Position numbers and translations under genes: made by a program
Shown here: in pieces, positions 8,808 through 16,995 of the stretch
How the letters are laid out: each line of letters opens with the position of its first letter
Position numbering within the stretch: the stretch's first letter is position 1
The notes under the pieces: generated by a model
Seen by the model: only the letters and a program-made list of their open reading frames with translations
Database searches by the model: none
Told to the model about the DNA's origin: nothing
Assembly: GCF_017744695.1 (NCBI RefSeq)
Contig: NZ_JAGIAS010000006.1
Location: 508,139 to 572,138, forward strand
Origin: Dyadobacter sp.
GTDB taxonomy: Bacteria; Bacteroidota; Bacteroidia; Cytophagales; Spirosomataceae
Length of the DNA stretch: 64,000 bases
Direction: 5' to 3'

Positions 8808-10013
8808 TCAAAACAACTCCAGCTGCCCATCCCAGCCCTTCGGTTTCTTGGCCTTACCTTGTACAGTCCGGCCTTCGTATTTCCAGGAATTGTCCCGTTC
8901 ATGCTGAACGATGTCATTGAAACGGTTATTGGGCTCGAAATCTTTTTCCAGCTGCGCAGACACTTTGGAGAGGTTTTTCAAGGCATCGGATTTATCCTTA
9001 TCTCCCATTTTGGCAAGCTGAATGGCGCGGTCGAGAGTGAGAATGGACTCGTCGTATACTGTGATAGGCACCGGGAACGGGTGGCCGTCCTTGCCTCCGT
9101 GGGCGAACGAGAAACGTGCCGGATCGCTAAACCGCGACGGGGTGCCATGGATGATCTCGCTCACGAGCGTGAGCGACTGGATCGTGCGCGGGCCGACGCC
9201 TTCAAGCATGAGCAGCGACTCCATATTATCCACCGGATTGTCGTGTGCCAATGCGAGTACCGCGCCCAGCCGTTTGAGATTCACATCTTCGGCACGGACG
9301 TCGTGGTGGTCGGGCATGACGAGCCTTGAAACCTCCCGCATAATTTTGTCAGGATTTTCTTTCGTCAGTTCGAGAATGCCGGTGCGGGTTGGAGCGGCTG
9401 CTTTGGCAGTCAGGTTAAGGATATTACCCTGATTTTGCCCGTAAATGAATGTATGGGGCTCTTCGATGAACGATTGGATACTCGGGGAATGCCAGTGGTA
9501 GCGGCGGGCGAGTCGGTCGTCGGTGTTCATGCCTTGTTGGATTACCGTCCAGTTGCCTTCTTTCGAAAGGACAAACGAATGCAAATACAATTGAAACCCG
9601 TCCTGAATGGCCGTGTTATCGACTTTGGCGGAGAGCTTGCTATGATGCACCAGGAGGTTGCCATCCAGGCCTGTCCTATCCGCAATCGCCAGCAGTTCGG
9701 CAGGCGTTTGCCTCGAATATTTACCCCTGCCGCCACAAATGTAAATGCCTAAATCCGTGGATCTTCGATTTACAGATTGCTTCAAAGCGCCCATTACCGA
9801 CGTGGTAATGCCCGACGAGTGCCAGTCCATTCCCAACACGCAGCCCAGCGACTGAAACCAGAACGGATCGCTCATTTTTTGCAGCAATGCATCGCGCCCG
9901 TACTCCATCACGATCGCCTCCACAATGGCGCCACCGAGCGCGCTCATACGTTGTGCGAGCCAAACGGGCACTTTCCCGTAATGCAGGGGTAAATCGGCGT
10001 GACCACTTTTCAT
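8808..10013 (-). CDS. DUF763 protein with C-terminal clamp-binding-like motif
   Basis: A 401-residue soluble protein. The start (GHADLPLHYGKVPVWLAQRM) and the HDVRAEDVNLKRLG region match the DUF763 family, whose function is unknown. Around residue 270 LLMLEGVGPRTIQSL looks like a helix-hairpin-helix DNA-binding element. The last five residues are QLELF, matching the consensus by which bacterial repair and replication proteins bind the DNA polymerase III beta clamp. A DNA-related role is therefore inferred. It is divergent from the CBS-protein gene at 10158. The 233-bp gap 8575-8807 to the next gene holds only a weak 66-codon ORF that I do not accept. Confidence 0.88.
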   Translation of the reverse strand: MKSGHADLPLHYGKVPVWLAQRMSALGGAIVEAIVMEYGRDALLQKMSDPFWFQSLGCVLGMDWHSSGITTSVMGALKQSVNRRSTDLGIYICGGRGKYSRQTPAELLAIADRTGLDGNLLVHHSKLSAKVDNTAIQDGFQLYLHSFVLSKEGNWTVIQQGMNTDDRLARRYHWHSPSIQSFIEEPHTFIYGQNQGNILNLTAKAAAPTRTGILELTKENPDKIMREVSRLVMPDHHDVRAEDVNLKRLGAVLALAHDNPVDNMESLLMLEGVGPRTIQSLTLVSEIIHGTPSRFSDPARFSFAHGGKDGHPFPVPITVYDESILTLDRAIQLAKMGDKDKSDALKNLSKVSAQLEKDFEPNNRFNDIVQHERDNSWKYEGRTVQGKAKKPKGWDGQLELF

Positions 10014-10157
10014 AGAACATTCAATTTACAAAAAATCGGGTAGGAGCAGGTCGCCGCACATGTATTAATGCGGCTATGGGTTTCTCAATGGTACAATTTT
10101 TTGTTAAAATGCAGCTTTAAAACGCATTTTCACTTCAAAACGGATTCTCCGGCCTCC

Positions 10158-11450
10158 ATGGTTTTACAGGTTATCATTACCCTTGTACTCGTTCTGCTCA
10201 ATGGTTTTTTTGTCGCTGCCGAGTTTGCAATAGTCAAAATCCGTGCCTCACAGCTCGAACAGAAGGCCCAGGAAGGTAACCGGATGGCCATTCTTTCCAA
10301 ACAAATTGTCTCTAATCTCGACGGCTACCTGGCCGCTACCCAGTTCGGGATCACGCTTGCGAGCCTTGGATTGGGTTGGATAGGAGAGCCGGTCGTTTCG
10401 AAAATGATTATTGGTGCAATGGACCTCGTGGGCCTTTCCATCGACCCGGAAGTGGCGCACCATATTGCATTACCTACGGCATTTGCTATCATCACTGTGC
10501 TGCATATTGTATTTGGTGAGCTCGCCCCGAAGTCGATCGCGATCCAGCGGCCGGAGTCGACTACCTTGGCTTTGTCCTATCCGTTGCATGGCTTTTTCCT
10601 GATATTCAGGCCGGTGGTATGGCTGTTGAACGGCATTGCTAATGTGATTCTGAAAGGTGTCGGCATTACGCCGTCACACGGTAGTGAAGTGCACAGCAGC
10701 GACGAATTGCGCTATCTCGTTCAGCAACAAAAGGAAAGCGGCATGATTGAGGCGGCAGATTATGACCTGATTAAGAATGCATTCGATTTTTCGGAAAGGG
10801 TAGCACGGCAAATTATGATTCCACGCCCGCAAGTCGTGGGGATTGACGTGAACGACTTCACGGATGTTAAACTCGAAAAAGTAATAGAAGAAGGTTATTC
10901 CAGAATGCCGGTCTATGAAGATACCCTGGACCAGGTAATCGGTGTTTTGCATTTGAAAGACTTGTTGCTCAAAATGCGGCAAGGTAAGGAAATCGTCCTC
11001 CGCGAGCTGATCAGGCCCATCGCGACGGTCCACGGCTCGAAACCGATTGGCGCTTTATTGCGTGAATTTCAGGTGAGCCGTCAGCAAATGGCTGTGATCG
11101 TCGACGAATATGGCGGCGTGGATGGCATTGTAACAATGGAGGATATCCTGGAAGAGTTGGTAGGAGAAATTCAGGACGAATACGACAATGAAGCACCGGT
11201 CGTCAAAAACGAAGCGGATAATACCTATACCGTGCAGGGTGCAGCCTCTATCGTGGATTTGAATGAGAGGTTGCCGCATGACATTACCAAACGCCCCGAC
11301 TACGAAACGCTGGCCGGTTATCTGATCTGGAAGTTCGGGCGCATTCCCGCGGTGGGTGAGAAACTCAATACGAAACACTACGAGTTTACTGTGCTCAAAA
11401 AGCAGCGCAGCACGATTTCGCAGGTGAAGATCGCGGTGCTTGATAGTTAG
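10158..11450 (+). CDS. CorC/HlyC-type membrane protein (CNNM + CBS pair)
   Basis: A 430-residue protein of the UPF0053/hemolysin-C family. Residues 1-190 hold about four membrane segments of the CNNM domain (LVLVLLNGFFVAAEFAIVKIR at the start). A CBS pair follows at about 210-335 (RQIMIPRPQVVGID, then QMAVIVDEYGGVDGIVTMEDILEELVGEI), then a CorC_HlyC C-terminal domain. Relatives act in Mg/Co efflux or membrane integrity. The frame is open 30 codons further upstream, but the ATG at 10158 puts the first TM segment at the N-terminus as in the family and is preferred. It is divergent from the DUF763 gene. Confidence 0.9.
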   Translation: MVLQVIITLVLVLLNGFFVAAEFAIVKIRASQLEQKAQEGNRMAILSKQIVSNLDGYLAATQFGITLASLGLGWIGEPVVSKMIIGAMDLVGLSIDPEVAHHIALPTAFAIITVLHIVFGELAPKSIAIQRPESTTLALSYPLHGFFLIFRPVVWLLNGIANVILKGVGITPSHGSEVHSSDELRYLVQQQKESGMIEAADYDLIKNAFDFSERVARQIMIPRPQVVGIDVNDFTDVKLEKVIEEGYSRMPVYEDTLDQVIGVLHLKDLLLKMRQGKEIVLRELIRPIATVHGSKPIGALLREFQVSRQQMAVIVDEYGGVDGIVTMEDILEELVGEIQDEYDNEAPVVKNEADNTYTVQGAASIVDLNERLPHDITKRPDYETLAGYLIWKFGRIPAVGEKLNTKHYEFTVLKKQRSTISQVKIAVLDS

Positions 11451-11567
11451 TGATTTGACCGCCGATGAGTCATAGGTCAAGCATAGTCAGGTGTGGTCAG
11501 ACGTTGGAGTTAAGTTTTGTCAGGAAAGGTTTGACGGCCGACCACCGTTAGCCGACCGCTGACTCTG

Positions 11568-12257
11568 TCAAGCCTCGTTATAGAGCTTCAAAACTGTCTG
11601 ACGCAATTTTTTCCCCGTATCACTTAAAACAAACGCAATACCCTCGGCCATGTCTGAGGCCGGGATCCATTTGCTGAAATCTGAATTGGGCATCGCAGCG
11701 CGGTTATCGGGCGTGTCGATAATGCTTGGAACGATGACCGTTGCAGTAATATTCTTCGATTTCCCTTCCGCGTTGATCAGATCGGCCATCTGGAAAATCA
11801 ATGTCTTGGCAAGTGTATAGGCAAAACTTCCCGTACCCGCCTCAGGTACGAGCGCGGGGCGCGCGCCTATGAAAATGAATTGTCCGCCTCCATTTGCCTC
11901 GAAATGCTTCATCAAAGGCTTTACGATGTGAAATGCCGTTTTAAAATTCATCGCCATCATTTGCTCAATGTCGGCGTCGGTCGTGTCGGTCAGTTTGGCC
12001 ATAGCAAAACCGCCTGCGAGCAATATGCCGGCATCAATTTTTCCTGCATTGGTAATGGCCTCGGCTACGAATAATTCGGCTTGCTCTGCATTGGCCAGAT
12101 CTGCGAGATAGTTCGAAACGTTTGCATTGTCGGCGTATGCATTGGTTTTTCCTTCGCGGACATTAATATGCAAGCCATAACCAAGCTCCGTCAATTTTTT
12201 CACAACATCTTTACCGAGGTTTCCCGTGGCTCCGGTGACAATTACTTGTTTGGGCAT
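11568..12257 (-). CDS. Short-chain dehydrogenase/reductase
   Basis: A 229-residue SDR oxidoreductase. TGATGNLG near residue 8 is the nucleotide-binding glycine motif, AGGFAM corresponds to the NNAG strand, and Tyr-x-x-x-Lys is present in FAYTLAKTLIF near residue 150. The substrate is unknown. It lies 20 nt downstream of galU and is probably co-transcribed with it. The gap 11451-11567 holds imperfect copies of the TAGTCAGGTG repeat unit and no gene. Confidence 0.88.
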   Translation of the reverse strand: MPKQVIVTGATGNLGKDVVKKLTELGYGLHINVREGKTNAYADNANVSNYLADLANAEQAELFVAEAITNAGKIDAGILLAGGFAMAKLTDTTDADIEQMMAMNFKTAFHIVKPLMKHFEANGGGQFIFIGARPALVPEAGTGSFAYTLAKTLIFQMADLINAEGKSKNITATVIVPSIIDTPDNRAAMPNSDFSKWIPASDMAEGIAFVLSDTGKKLRQTVLKLYNEA

Positions 12258-12277
12258 GGTTATGGCTTTTTAAATGC

Positions 12278-13141
12278 TTATTTGTTTAGAATATCAACCA
12301 GGAATTTCCGGAATGGTTCGGCAAACTCCTTTCTTTTTAATGCGAACTCGACAGTTGTTTTGAGATAATCCAATTTGTCGCCGATATCGTGGCGCTTCCC
12401 TTCGATATGGTGTGCAAAGATATTCTCGCGCTTCAAAAGGAGCAACAGCGAGTCGGTGAGCTGAATTTCGTTGTTTTTACCTTTCGGAGTCTGTTCGATG
12501 GTGTTGAAAATTTCCGGGGTCAGAACGTAGCGTCCGGCAATGGCAAGGTTGGAAGGGGCCTTGTCGATGGCTGGCTTTTCTACCAGCGTGCTGAGCTCCA
12601 TAATGGAGTCGCTCAGCGAGGTGCCGCCGACGATACCGTATCGATTTACCTTGTTGGCAGGTACCTCTTCGACGGCGATCACCGAGCCACCGTATTGTTC
12701 GTAGGTATCCATCAATTGCTGTGTTACAGGGATCACCGAATCCATAATGGTGTCGCCCAGCAATACGGCAAATGGCTCGTTACCCACGTGGTGACGTGCG
12801 TAATAGATCGCGTCGCCAAGGCCGTTTGCTTCTTTCTGGCGTACGAAATGTACGTTGGCCATGTCTGCCAGACGGCGCATCTCATTGAACCACAACAAAT
12901 CCTCCTTCTCTTCCAGACGGCTTTCGAGCTCCACATTCCGGTCGAAATGGTCTTCGATGGCACGCTTGCCTTTTCCGGAAATGATCAGAATATCTTCAAT
13001 ACCCGAATCTACGGCTTCCTGCACCACATATTGAATGGTCGGGATGTCGATGATCGGTAGCATTTCCTTCGGCATCGATTTGGTTGCCGGCAGGAATCGG
13101 GTTCCAAGTCCGGCAGCAGGTATAACGGCTTTGCGAATCAT
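12278..13141 (-). CDS. galU: UTP--glucose-1-phosphate uridylyltransferase
   Basis: A 287-residue nucleotidyltransferase that makes UDP-glucose from UTP and glucose-1-phosphate in the cytoplasm. The N-terminus IRKAVIPAAGLGTRFLPATKS is the nucleotide-binding signature, with PKEMLPI following, LVEKP near residue 190 and GKRHDIGDKLDYL near 262, all typical of GalU. Length is normal. It is followed by the SDR gene 20 nt downstream; upstream, separated by a repeat-rich 161-bp gap, is a sugar kinase whose product could be an NDP-sugar precursor. Confidence 0.95.
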   Translation of the reverse strand: MIRKAVIPAAGLGTRFLPATKSMPKEMLPIIDIPTIQYVVQEAVDSGIEDILIISGKGKRAIEDHFDRNVELESRLEEKEDLLWFNEMRRLADMANVHFVRQKEANGLGDAIYYARHHVGNEPFAVLLGDTIMDSVIPVTQQLMDTYEQYGGSVIAVEEVPANKVNRYGIVGGTSLSDSIMELSTLVEKPAIDKAPSNLAIAGRYVLTPEIFNTIEQTPKGKNNEIQLTDSLLLLLKRENIFAHHIEGKRHDIGDKLDYLKTTVEFALKRKEFAEPFRKFLVDILNK

Positions 13142-13157
13142 AGGTTTGGTGGTAAAA

Positions 13158-13301
13158 GGCTGTAAGCTATAAGCGATAGGCTATAAGCTTGGCTTTGGTA
13201 TTTTTTTAATTATAGAATCGAACTGCGTTGATATTTAAACGGTCAGATGGTGATAGGCAATTTCAAAAGAGCTTACAGCCTCAGGCTTACAGCTTATAGC
13301 C
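13158..13301. repeat. Inverted copies of a GGCTGTAAGCTATAAGC-type repeat
   Basis: 13158-13174 reads GGCTGTAAGCTATAAGC and runs into a second GGCTATAAGC. The other end of the same 161-bp gap (13271-13301) carries the reverse-orientation sequence GGCTTACAGCTTATAGCC plus GCTTACAGCC. The arms could fold over an AT-rich about 80-bp centre. It lies between galU and the GHMP kinase gene and resembles dispersed intergenic repeats. Confidence 0.6.
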
Positions 13302-13302
13302 G

Positions 13303-14298
13303 CTAAACCACAAACGGCCTGATCACCCGTGCATTGAATTTCTTCAATTGCACGAAAAGCTGGTTCAGCATATCGTCGTCTTTATAAATGCCGATAATCG
13401 TGCCGCCGGAGCCTGCGAATTTGGCGGATGCTCCGCATGCGCGAGCGGCGTTTATCAGCTTTTTATTGGATTCTGGTACATTGTAAATCTTGCAGCGCAA
13501 GTCGAAATTCTCGTTCATGAGCGAATGCAAGTCGTCGGGACGGCCTTCGAGCAATGCGGTACGGCCGTCTTCCGCTTTCTGGGCAATCTGGCCAAGTACG
13601 TCGATTACCTCCTGCTCCCCGCGGTCGTAGCGCGTGCGCACGTCGTTATGCACCTTACCCGACACCTTGCTGAGATTGGTATTGTAAGCCACGTACAGTT
13701 TCGGTAGCAACTCGGGGTTAATGCGCTCGTAGCGACCGTGGCCCTGCGTCTGGATCATGGTTTTATCAAAATCCATATACACGCAGCCTTCGTAGCATTG
13801 AATCACACGGTCCTGCAAGCCGGCGGTAATGCCTAGCTCCTCGGTTTCAGTTACCATGACCAGCTGGGGCAATATTTCAAGAGGTATTTCAACCTTGTAA
13901 AACTGCATCAGTGCCCTGAACAATGCGACGATAATCGCGCTGGAACCCGACATGCCTACCTGGCGCGGGATCGAAGAGCGATAGCGGACTGTAAAGTTCT
14001 TATTAGGCAACTTGATATTGTTCTCCTCACAATAATCCCCGAACTTCTTGATCCCGGCCTTAATGAGCGGGATTCCGCCGTTATAGCCCAGCATATTCAC
14101 CGAATCGCGCAGGTGAAAAATGCTGCGGAACGTGTTCAGATCCTGCGGCTGAGGTTCGATATGCAGCTCGGGCGACTCGTAGAGCGAGATGGAAGCCCCA
14201 AAATTTCTTACGGATATGGAAATCGTTTTACCGAAAAAGCCGTCAGAAGGATTGCCTAAAAGCCCCGCACGGGCATAGGCGCGTGTTTCAATGATCAA
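13303..14298 (-). CDS. GHMP kinase, glucuronokinase-like
   Basis: A 331-residue sugar-1-kinase of the GHMP superfamily. ARAGLLGNPSDGFFGKTIS at residues about 9-27 is the N-terminal substrate region and closely recalls plant glucuronokinase. The ATP-binding glycine/serine loop is VGMSGSSAIIVAL near residue 133, and the C-terminal GHMP motif is AKFAGSGGTIIGIY near residue 295. Relatives phosphorylate glucuronic acid or a similar sugar at C1. Position next to galU suggests a salvage route from free sugar to UDP-sugar, which is an inference. Confidence 0.85.
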   Translation of the reverse strand: MIIETRAYARAGLLGNPSDGFFGKTISISVRNFGASISLYESPELHIEPQPQDLNTFRSIFHLRDSVNMLGYNGGIPLIKAGIKKFGDYCEENNIKLPNKNFTVRYRSSIPRQVGMSGSSAIIVALFRALMQFYKVEIPLEILPQLVMVTETEELGITAGLQDRVIQCYEGCVYMDFDKTMIQTQGHGRYERINPELLPKLYVAYNTNLSKVSGKVHNDVRTRYDRGEQEVIDVLGQIAQKAEDGRTALLEGRPDDLHSLMNENFDLRCKIYNVPESNKKLINAARACGASAKFAGSGGTIIGIYKDDDMLNQLFVQLKKFNARVIRPFVV

Positions 14299-14428
14299 TG
14301 TAAATGCGTGTTTAGCCGGAAGTAATAACTATCTGGACGATAAAATACCATTTTGCCCTTATAAGCAGGTATTTCGGAATTTTACCCAATGCGGCTTGAA
14401 ATCTATGAATGAACGGCCTGGAAACAAA

Positions 14429-14458
14429 AAAAGCGCGGATAAAAATATCCACGCTTTT
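14429..14458 (-). terminator. Terminator of the YceI gene
   Basis: AAAAGCGCGGATA (14429-14441) pairs with TATCCACGCTTTT (14446-14458), a 13-bp stem with one mismatch and a 4-nt loop. The A- and T-rich ends make it usable in both directions; it serves the leftward gene ending at 14483. Confidence 0.8.
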
Positions 14459-14482
14459 CTTAAGAGGAACGGTTTATTAATA

Positions 14483-15010
14483 TTATTGTTTCACGACCTG
14501 AACGTTCGCGATCAGTTTTACTTCGTCACCTACAACCACACCGCCTGCTTCCGTTACTGCGCTCCAAGCCAGGCCGAAGTCCTTACGGTTGATTTTACCG
14601 TTGATCTCGAAGCCTGATTTGTTGTTGCCGTAGAAGTCGGTCATGTTGCCGCCGAATTCGGCAGCGAAATCAACAGTCTTGGTTACACCTTTTACAGTCA
14701 ACGAGCCTGTCAGGTTGTAGTTGTCGCCGCTTTTCTTAGCCAGTTTACCTGTGAACGACAGTTTTGGGTGGTTCTCAGCGTCGAAGAAATCAGCTGATTT
14801 CAGGTGTTGGTCACGTTGTTCTTGTTTGGTATCTATACTTTCTACATCAGCAGAAAAATGGACGGTAGCACCGTCGAAATCGTCACTAGTTGTTTCAACT
14901 CCGCCTTCGAAGCTGTTGAATGCGCCAGTTACTGTGGAGATCACAAGGTGTTTCACTTTGAACTGGATTTCTGAATGTGTTGGGTCAATTACCCATTTAG
15001 TAGTAGCCAT
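14483..15010 (-). CDS. YceI family lipid-binding protein
   Basis: A 175-residue lipocalin-like beta-barrel protein. TKWVIDPTHSEIQFKVKHLVISTVTGAF is the YceI opening, followed by FDGATVHFSADVESIDTKQEQRDQHLKSADFFDAENHPKLSF-type core strands. YceI proteins bind isoprenoid or other lipids. Unlike many relatives it has no signal peptide, so a cytoplasmic location is likely. The gene is monocistronic, with terminators on both sides. Confidence 0.9.
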   Translation of the reverse strand: MATTKWVIDPTHSEIQFKVKHLVISTVTGAFNSFEGGVETTSDDFDGATVHFSADVESIDTKQEQRDQHLKSADFFDAENHPKLSFTGKLAKKSGDNYNLTGSLTVKGVTKTVDFAAEFGGNMTDFYGNNKSGFEINGKINRKDFGLAWSAVTEAGGVVVGDEVKLIANVQVVKQ

Positions 15011-15089
15011 TGTCTTTGTTGTTTTTATGTGTAATTACATTTAATGTATATACATCTAATTGTGAAATTTAGTTTCAAATGCATAAAAA

Positions 15090-15117
15090 AAATCCCAAAA
15101 AATTTATTCCGGGATTT
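15090..15117 (-). terminator. Terminator of the LolA-like gene
   Basis: AAATCCC (15090-15096) pairs with GGGATTT (15111-15117), and on the minus strand the hairpin runs into a T-rich tract. It lies 20 nt past the gene ending at 15138. Confidence 0.7.
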
Positions 15118-15137
15118 CAAAAGTGCTTTGGGAGCGT

Positions 15138-15869
15138 CTATTGAGGCATTTCGAAAATTTTGGGATCTACTATGGGATTCACTTCAAGGGAAGTGATTTT
15201 TAGCCCCATCTTGGTGCCGGGCATTGCGGAGGTCGTTACCTCGGAGGCAAACGGGTAATAGATGCCGTCTACCGCGCGGAAATCGGATTGCACGTTTTCC
15301 GACATAACATCCTGGCCATTGACTTGGGTTTGGGCCACGATCTTCAAAATGTAGAATGTGTCTTTGGAAATATAGTTGACCCTGCGGACGCCACCGGGCA
15401 ATGTCATGGTCACCTTGTACACCTTCGCACCAGCCAGGTCTTCTTCTCCGTCCAGCGTGACCTTGTAACCTTTTTCTTTGTAATTATAAAGGCCAGTAAG
15501 GTCGGTTTCATTGGATAGGGATTTTACTGCATCCTCCGGTAATGCCGTCGGTTTGTTATTGCCGGCCATCGGGTTGATCGCCCATCCGGTATTGCCGTTC
15601 ACTGCCTGCACGACTGTCATTCCCTGGACAGTACTCTCGCTTCGGAAGCCTTTATTCTGAACGATGATCGTTGTAATCGGTACTTTCATGTTCATAATGT
15701 CCATTTCTGCGGAAATCTTCATGCTTTGAAGCTTGCCGAGCTTGTCGCCACCCATCGCTTTCACGTGTTTGGCAATAATTTCATCAACCGTCTGCGCGCT
15801 TACGGCATGGGTAAAAACTGCGATAATCAAAAATGCGAGTAGTTTGAAAAGGCTTTTGGAATGTTGCAT
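15138..15869 (-). CDS. Periplasmic LolA/outer-membrane-lipoprotein-sorting-like protein
   Basis: A 243-residue exported protein. Residues 1-25 are a signal peptide (LLAFLIIAVFTHAVSAQ). DEIIAKHVKAMGGDKLGKLQSMKI at residues 28-51 and the following beta-rich sequence match the LolA/LppX-fold family annotated as outer membrane lipoprotein-sorting proteins in Bacteroidota. No lipobox is seen. It is probably a soluble periplasmic carrier of hydrophobic ligands; it is not a confident LolA orthologue. Confidence 0.75.
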   Translation of the reverse strand: MQHSKSLFKLLAFLIIAVFTHAVSAQTVDEIIAKHVKAMGGDKLGKLQSMKISAEMDIMNMKVPITTIIVQNKGFRSESTVQGMTVVQAVNGNTGWAINPMAGNNKPTALPEDAVKSLSNETDLTGLYNYKEKGYKVTLDGEEDLAGAKVYKVTMTLPGGVRRVNYISKDTFYILKIVAQTQVNGQDVMSENVQSDFRAVDGIYYPFASEVTTSAMPGTKMGLKITSLEVNPIVDPKIFEMPQ

Positions 15870-15892
15870 ATGGTGTGGTTGGTTGGTAATGG

Positions 15893-15942
15893 TTGTCAGG
15901 TGTAGTCAAGAATAGTCAGGTGTAGTCAGGTGTTGTCAGAAG
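15893..15942. repeat. Five tandem 10-bp repeats, unit TAGTCAGGTG
   Basis: The gap upstream of the LolA-like gene contains TTGTCAGGTG, TAGTCAAGAA, TAGTCAGGTG, TAGTCAGGTG and TTGTCAGAAG in perfect 10-bp register. Related units occur at about 11479-11498 and at 37676-37691, the latter inside the prophage. The 16-mer ATGGTTGTCAGGTGTA is identical at 15889-15904 and 37676-37691. Confidence 0.75.
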
Positions 15943-15968
15943 GTTAGGGTATTAGTAAATAAACAAAA

Positions 15969-15999
15969 AAACGGCCGGATTGTTGTAATCCGGCCGTTT
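15969..15999 (-). terminator. Terminator of the atpAG operon
   Basis: AAACGGCCGGATT (15969-15981) pairs perfectly with AATCCGGCCGTTT (15987-15999) around a 5-nt loop. It sits 22 nt past the atpG stop on the minus strand, followed by TTTTTTGTTT. Confidence 0.88.
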
Positions 16000-16020
16000 G
16001 GAATATGGTTGGAGGTAACC

Positions 16021-16905
16021 CTAGTTTTTCAATGCTTCGGCACCACCTACGATTTCGAGGATCTCCTTCGTAATCGCTGCCTGACGCGTACGGTTGTACA
16101 CGAGGCGCAGGTCTTTCAGCAATTCCTGTGCGTTTTCCGTTGCCTTGTCCATGGCTGTCATACGTGCTCCCTGTTCCGATGCATTGGATTCGAGAACGGC
16201 ACGGTACAACTGGATTTTCAGCGACTTAGGAATCAGTTCCGCAAGGATTTCTTCTTCGGCTGGTTCAAAAATATAGTTAACCTCGGTCTTTTTCGACTTG
16301 GTCGATTTGTTTTCAGCTACGATCGGCAAATAAGGATCGGCGTGGATGATTTGCGTCGCAACGTTCTTAAACTCGTTGTATACGATATCCACCGCGTCGT
16401 AACGACCTTCGGAGAAATCTTTCATGATTTCTTCCGCAGCACTTTTCACGTTTACAAAGCTCAGGCGGCCGAACAGGTCGGTGTAAGCAGTGTTAACGGT
16501 GAACCCGCGGCGTACGAGCGTTTCAGCGCCTTTTTTACCGATGGCAAAAATCTCTACATTTCCTTTCGCTGCCTGAGCCGCATATTTCGACTCGATCAGC
16601 TGGATTGTAGCCTTGATAACATTGGTATTGAATGCTCCGCACAATCCACGATCGGAAGTTACGACGATGACAAGCACCTTCTCTACCGCGCGAACGGCTT
16701 TCAAGGGGCTGTCGGCAGCGCTTTCCGATGCTGACGAAACTGTCAGAAGCATTTCCCCAAGCTTCTGTGCATAAGGGCGCATTTGCAGAATGCTGTCCTG
16801 TGCACGACGCAGCTTGGCTGCCGCCACCATTTTCATGGCTTTGGTGATCTGCTGTGTGGAATTAACCGAAACGATACGGTTACGTACTTCTTTTAAGCTG
16901 GCCAT
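16021..16905 (-). CDS. atpG: F1F0 ATP synthase gamma subunit
   Basis: A 294-residue central-stalk subunit of F1 ATP synthase. The N-terminal helix KEVRNRIVSVNSTQQITKAMKMVAAAKLRRAQ is the gamma signature, TSDRGLCGAFNTNVI near residue 85 is the conserved core, and the C-terminal RLVYNRTRQAAITKEILEIVGGAEAL is the second long helix of the coiled coil. Length is normal. It follows atpA with a 90-bp gap containing a hairpin. Confidence 0.97.
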   Translation of the reverse strand: MASLKEVRNRIVSVNSTQQITKAMKMVAAAKLRRAQDSILQMRPYAQKLGEMLLTVSSASESAADSPLKAVRAVEKVLVIVVTSDRGLCGAFNTNVIKATIQLIESKYAAQAAKGNVEIFAIGKKGAETLVRRGFTVNTAYTDLFGRLSFVNVKSAAEEIMKDFSEGRYDAVDIVYNEFKNVATQIIHADPYLPIVAENKSTKSKKTEVNYIFEPAEEEILAELIPKSLKIQLYRAVLESNASEQGARMTAMDKATENAQELLKDLRLVYNRTRQAAITKEILEIVGGAEALKN

Positions 16906-16954
16906 TTTCTGGGGGTTTTAAGCGATCCGGTGATCCTATTATATATGTACTAGG

Positions 16955-16987
16955 AAAATGCCGGAACGGATTATGCTCCGGCATTTT
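16955..16987 (-). terminator. Hairpin between atpA and atpG, possible attenuator
   Basis: AAAATGCCGGA (16955-16965) pairs perfectly with TCCGGCATTTT (16977-16987), an 11-bp stem with an 11-nt loop. It sits inside the atpA-atpG gap. On the minus strand no T-tract continues beyond the stem, so partial termination or mRNA processing/stability between the genes is as likely as full termination. Confidence 0.6.
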
Positions 16988-16995
16988 TACCGGTG

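Noticed and set aside
8611..8811. 66-codon minus-strand ORF after the DUF763 gene
   Set aside because: Starts on the DUF763 stop, has no recognisable composition, and the gap is of ordinary intergenic length.
15893..15942. CRISPR-like array
   Set aside because: Units are 10 bp in direct tandem with no spacers, and no cas gene is nearby.
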